64,000 nucleotides of DNA from Dolomitihabitans soli (GTDB lineage: Bacteria > Actinomycetota > Actinomycetes > Streptosporangiales > Streptosporangiaceae), in NCBI RefSeq assembly GCF_022213955.1, contig NZ_JAKNTW010000019.1, positions 248,001 to 312,000 of the forward strand. Direction: 5' to 3'. The notes below the pieces were generated by a model that was given only the letters and a program-made list of their open reading frames with translations, did not search any database and had not been told where the DNA came from. Numbering within the stretch: the first letter of the stretch is position 1; every line of letters begins with the position of its first letter. The position numbers and the translations under genes are program-made. Shown in pieces: positions 60,945 through 64,000 of this stretch.

Positions 60945-61046
60945 CCGTCCGGCCATCAGGTGGTCCAGCCACGAGGCCGACCACCCACCGGGCGGTCCAG
61001 CCACGAGGCCGACCAGCTGCCAGGCCGTCCAGCCATCAGGTGGTCC
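60945..61046. repeat. Short interspersed direct repeats between convergent genes
   Basis: A 22-bp sequence beginning GGTCCAGCCACGAGG occurs at 60962-60983 and again at 60994-61015, 32 bases apart. A second 22-bp sequence (CCGTCCRGCCATCAGG, then TGGTCC) occurs at 60945-60966 and 61025-61046. The two families overlap. It looks like local duplication in non-coding sequence rather than a CRISPR array. Confidence 0.75.
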
Positions 61047-61085
61047 GCAGATCAGACGGCCAGCGGCCGACGTCGCCCAGGGGTA

Positions 61086-62099
61086 TCAGGCGGGCCAGAG
61101 GTTGATGCCGGCCTCGACCGCGTCCTTGTCGATGGCGTCCAGTTCCTGCGGGGTGAACCCGAGGGTGTCGACGGCCGCGATGTTGTCCTCAAGCTGCTTG
61201 ACGCTGCTCGCGCCGATCAGCACCGAGGTCACCCGCCGGTCGCGGAGCGCCCACGACAGTGCCATCTGCGCGAGGGACTGGCCGCGTCGGCCGGCGATCT
61301 CGTTCAGTGTGCGCACGTGTCGCAGGGCCTCGTCCGTCAGCAGGTCAGGGCTGAGCGACTTGCCCTGGGAGGCCCGCGAGCCCTCGGGGATGCCGTTCAG
61401 ATACCGGTCGGTCAGCATCCCCTGCGCGAGCGGTGAGAACGCGATGCATCCCACACCCTCGGCTTCGAGCGTGTCGAGCAGCCCGCCCTCGATCCACCGG
61501 TTGAGCATGGAGTACGACGGCTGGTGGATGAGCAGCGGAGTGCCCATTTCCCGCAGGATGGCGGCCGCCTCGGCGGTCTTCTCCGGCGAGTAGGACGAGA
61601 TGCCCGCGTAGAGCGCCCTGCCCGAGCGCACCGCGTGGTCCAGCGCGCCCATCGTCTCCTCCAGCGGCGTCTCCGGGTCGAACCGGTGGCTGTAGAAGAT
61701 GTCGACGTAGTCGAGTCCCATCCGGGCGAGCGACTGGTCGAGGCTGGCCAGCAGATACTTCCGCGATCCCCACTCGCCATAGGGCCCCGGCCACATGTCG
61801 TAGCCCGCCTTGGTCGAGATGACCAGCTGATCCCGGTACTTCGCGAAATCCTCGCGGAAGATGTGCCCGAAGTTGGTCTCGGCCGAGCCGTACGGCGGGC
61901 CGTAGTTGTTGGCCAGGTCGAAGTGGCTCACCCCGAGGTCGAAGGCGCGTCTGAGGATGGCCCGCTGGGTGTCGATCGGCTTGTCGTCGCCGAAGTTGTG
62001 CCACAGTCCGAGCGAGACGGCGGGCAGTTTCAGCCCGCTCCTGCCACACCGGTTGTACGGCTGCCGGCCGTACCTGTCCTCGGAAGCGACGTAAGTCAT
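61086..62099 (-). CDS. Aldo/keto reductase (YghZ-like)
   Basis: A 337-residue NADPH-dependent (alpha/beta)8-barrel reductase. The catalytic tetrad is visible as Asp and Tyr in HFDLANNYGPPYGSAE, Lys in LVISTKAGYDMW and His in DIFYSHRFDPE. The cofactor region LIGASSVKQLEDNI lies near the end. The N-terminal RCGRSGLKLPAVSLGLWHNF and the inserted GPYGEWGSRKYLLASLDQSL place it in the YghZ/voltage-gated-potassium-channel-beta-like group; E. coli YghZ reduces L-glyceraldehyde 3-phosphate and methylglyoxal. ATG 62099 overlaps the stop of the S9 peptidase gene by four bases and has GGAG upstream. It may detoxify reactive aldehydes. Confidence 0.93.
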   Translation of the reverse strand: MTYVASEDRYGRQPYNRCGRSGLKLPAVSLGLWHNFGDDKPIDTQRAILRRAFDLGVSHFDLANNYGPPYGSAETNFGHIFREDFAKYRDQLVISTKAGYDMWPGPYGEWGSRKYLLASLDQSLARMGLDYVDIFYSHRFDPETPLEETMGALDHAVRSGRALYAGISSYSPEKTAEAAAILREMGTPLLIHQPSYSMLNRWIEGGLLDTLEAEGVGCIAFSPLAQGMLTDRYLNGIPEGSRASQGKSLSPDLLTDEALRHVRTLNEIAGRRGQSLAQMALSWALRDRRVTSVLIGASSVKQLEDNIAAVDTLGFTPQELDAIDKDAVEAGINLWPA

Positions 62100-64000
62100 C
62101 GTGCACCCAACTCCGTGATCTCGGTTTGTGCCTTTTCGGGGGATCCGAGCCTGTCCAGAATCCAGGAGAGGACGAACGCCTCCTCGTGCCAGGCGTCGTA
62201 ACGGCCGCTGCGGCCGCCGTGCCCGGCTCCCATCTCCGTCTTCAACAGGAACGGGCCGCCCTGGGCCGTCGCCCTGAGCCGGGCGATCCACTTCGCGGGC
62301 TCGTGGTAGAACACCCGGGTGTCGTTGAAGCTGGTGATCGCCAGGATCGGCGGGTAGACGCGGCCGTCGACGTTCTCGTACGGCGTGTACGACTTCATGT
62401 AGGCGTAGACGTCCGGGTTGTGCAGGGGGTCGCCCCACTCGTCCCACTCGATGACGGTCAGCGGCAGCGAGGGATCGAGGATGGTGTTCAGCGCGTCGAC
62501 GAACGGCACCTCGGCGACCACGCCCGCGAACTCCTCGGGCGCCAGGTTCGTGACCGCCCCCATGAGCAGCCCGCCCGCCGAGCCGCCCCTGGCGACGACT
62601 CCGCTCGACCAGCCCGCGTTCTTCAGATGCCGCGCGCAGGCGACGAAGTCGGTGAAGGTGTTCTTCTTGCTGGTGAACTTGCCGTCCTCGTACCACCTGC
62701 GGCCCATCTCACCGCCGCCCCTGACGTGCGCGATCGCGAAGACCAGCCCTCGGTCGAGCAGGCTGAGCCTGGCGACGGAGAAGGCCGGGTCGATCGACAT
62801 CTCGTAGCTGCCGTAGCCGTACAGGACCGTCGGCGCCGGCCGTTCCGTGCCCTTGCGCAGCACGATGGAGATCGGCACCCGCGTGCCGTCGTCGGCGGTG
62901 GCCCACTCCCGATGCTGCTCGTAGTCGGCCGGGTCGTAGCCGCCCAGCACCGGCTTCTGCTTCAGCAGGATCAGCTCGCGGCCGGCCAGGTCGTAGTCGT
63001 AGACCGAGGGCGGGGTGACCATGCTGGTGTAGGCCAGCCGGATCCGCCTCGTGTCGAACTCCGGGTTCCCGCCGGGCTCCACCGTGTAGATCGGCTCGGG
63101 AAACCCGATCTCGTACGGCTCCGCCTCGTTCGGCAGGACCCTGACGCCGGTCAGCCCGTCACGCCGGAAGTGCACGACGGTGTGGGTCGCGAAGGCGTCG
63201 ATGTCGAGCAGCCGGGTGTCCGTGCGGTGCTCGATCAGCGGCGTCCAGGAGCCCGGGTCGTCGATCGGCGCGGTGGCCAGCTCGAAGTTCTCCGCGCCGT
63301 CGTTGTGCAGGATGAGGAAGTGGTCGCCGGCGTGGTCGAGGCCGTACTCCACGCCGGTGCGCCGCGGCCTGACCACGGTGAACTCGCCCGTCGGGTCGTC
63401 GGCGTCGAGGACGCGCACCTCATTGGTGATCTTGCTGCCCGCGCTGAGGACCAGGTAGCGCTCGCTCCGGGAGAGCCCGATGCCGACCCAGAACCGCTCG
63501 TCGGACTCCTCGAAGATCAGTACGTCGTCCTCGGCGGGAGCCCCGATCGTGTGGCGGTACACCTGGAAGGGACGCCAGGCGTCGTCGATCCTGGTGTAGA
63601 AGAACACCGAGCCGTCGCCCGACCAGGTGCCGCCGTAGAAGATGCCGGGGATCTCGTCCTTCAGCGTCTCGCCGGTGACGAGATCCTTGATCTTCAGGGT
63701 GAACCGCTCGTCACCCGTGAAGTCGGTGGAGTAGGCGAGCCGCGTGCCGTCCGGGCTGACCGCGGAGGCGCCCATGGAGAAGAAGGCGCTGTCGCCCGCG
63801 AGTTCGTTGCCGTCGAGGAGCACCTGCTCCCCGGGCAACGGCCCGCCCTCGCCCATCTCGGGCGGTGTCTCGCCGTCGGCCGCGACCCGGCACTGGATGC
63901 CGTACTGGCGGCCTTCCTCGGTCCGGGAGTAGTACCACCACCCGCCCTTGCGAGTCGGCACGGACAGATCAGTCTCAAGGGTCCGTTTCTTGATTTCCTG
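62096..64000 (-). CDS. S9-family oligopeptidase (PtrB-like), 5' end cut by window
   Basis: About 634 residues of a prolyl-oligopeptidase-family serine peptidase; translation is open to the last base of the window, where QEIKKRTLETDLSVPTRKGG corresponds to the E-I-K-x-R-x-x-E-T-D segment near the start of oligopeptidase B. A seven-bladed propeller (to about residue 360 of the fragment) precedes the alpha/beta-hydrolase domain. The catalytic Ser is in ARGGSAGGLLMG, the Asp in ITSFNDTRVFY and the His in EMGAGHGGRSG. The acidic residues near EWDEWGDPLHN suggest a preference for basic residues, as in protease II. It cleaves peptides up to ~30 residues in the cytoplasm. The reductase gene follows with a four-base overlap. 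Confidence 0.93.
   Translation of the reverse strand, partial: QEIKKRTLETDLSVPTRKGGWWYYSRTEEGRQYGIQCRVAADGETPPEMGEGGPLPGEQVLLDGNELAGDSAFFSMGASAVSPDGTRLAYSTDFTGDERFTLKIKDLVTGETLKDEIPGIFYGGTWSGDGSVFFYTRIDDAWRPFQVYRHTIGAPAEDDVLIFEESDERFWVGIGLSRSERYLVLSAGSKITNEVRVLDADDPTGEFTVVRPRRTGVEYGLDHAGDHFLILHNDGAENFELATAPIDDPGSWTPLIEHRTDTRLLDIDAFATHTVVHFRRDGLTGVRVLPNEAEPYEIGFPEPIYTVEPGGNPEFDTRRIRLAYTSMVTPPSVYDYDLAGRELILLKQKPVLGGYDPADYEQHREWATADDGTRVPISIVLRKGTERPAPTVLYGYGSYEMSIDPAFSVARLSLLDRGLVFAIAHVRGGGEMGRRWYEDGKFTSKKNTFTDFVACARHLKNAGWSSGVVARGGSAGGLLMGAVTNLAPEEFAGVVAEVPFVDALNTILDPSLPLTVIEWDEWGDPLHNPDVYAYMKSYTPYENVDGRVYPPILAITSFNDTRVFYHEPAKWIARLRATAQGGPFLLKTEMGAGHGGRSGRYDAWHEEAFVLSWILDRLGSPEKAQTEITELGAR

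Noticed and set aside
60945-61046. Possible CRISPR array
   Set aside because: Only two copies of each repeat, overlapping each other, with irregular spacing and no cas genes nearby.

Overview
The window is high-GC, with most coding stretches around 70% or more. It carries many GTG starts, four-base stop/start overlaps and actinomycete-specific families: BldC, DUF397 with an Scr1/WhiJ-type regulator, SARP/AfsR regulators, DUF3073, DUF4190 and a PurSQL-type purine pathway. Together these point to a sporulating actinomycete, most likely of the order Streptosporangiales (Streptosporangium/Nonomuraea/Microbispora-like). That placement is inferred from gene content only. I see no tRNA, rRNA, insertion sequence, CRISPR array or replication origin.

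Layout, 1-19 kb: a two-component pair (kinase cut by the window edge), a very large TPR protein with an internal 18-bp repeat array, and a broken MOSC-domain gene. Next comes a WhiJ/Scr-like module (DUF397, XRE-DUF5753, anti-sigma-type ATPase) with palindromes in its gaps, then pyrD, a cell-wall amidase lipoprotein, and divergent LacI and TetR regulators. A developmental/metabolic block follows: bldC, a conserved hypothetical, valine/leucine-type dehydrogenase, DUF3073, purM and purF. From memory its gene order resembles the bldC neighbourhood of Streptomyces coelicolor.

19-34 kb: an SDR gene behind a 32-bp palindrome, a repeat-rich DUF4190 membrane protein, an SCP-like protein, a Tat-exported PhoX-type phosphatase, and an LCP protein coupled to an ECF-type sigma factor. 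Then come two TetR-controlled sets (SDR/TetR and MFS/TetR), followed by a second MFS transporter, a Crp-family regulator and a membrane-bound class III nucleotide cyclase, which together look like a local cyclic-nucleotide circuit.

34-45 kb: a lower-GC two-gene cassette encoding an ABC-type ATPase and a RloB/Toprim-like protein (a probable defence system) sits beside the purine genes purL, purQ and purS, with an anti-sigma-type ATPase gene between purQ and purS. The divergent 2-oxoacid dehydrogenase operon (E1-alpha, E1-beta, E2) follows.

45-64 kb: a SapA-like small protein without a visible signal peptide, two tandem SARP regulators, a long acyl-CoA dehydrogenase, a methyltransferase, and a small multidrug-resistance (Gdx/SugE) gene preceded by what reads as a guanidine-III (ykkC-III) riboswitch. 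The remainder is a VOC protein, a membrane protein, a molybdopterin oxidoreductase, a secreted M28 peptidase, an RpiB-like isomerase, a flippase-like protein with an embedded degenerate kinase domain, and an operon of S9 oligopeptidase (cut by the window edge) and aldo/keto reductase.

Starts were chosen from ribosome-binding sites, overlaps and family lengths read by eye. No database search was run.
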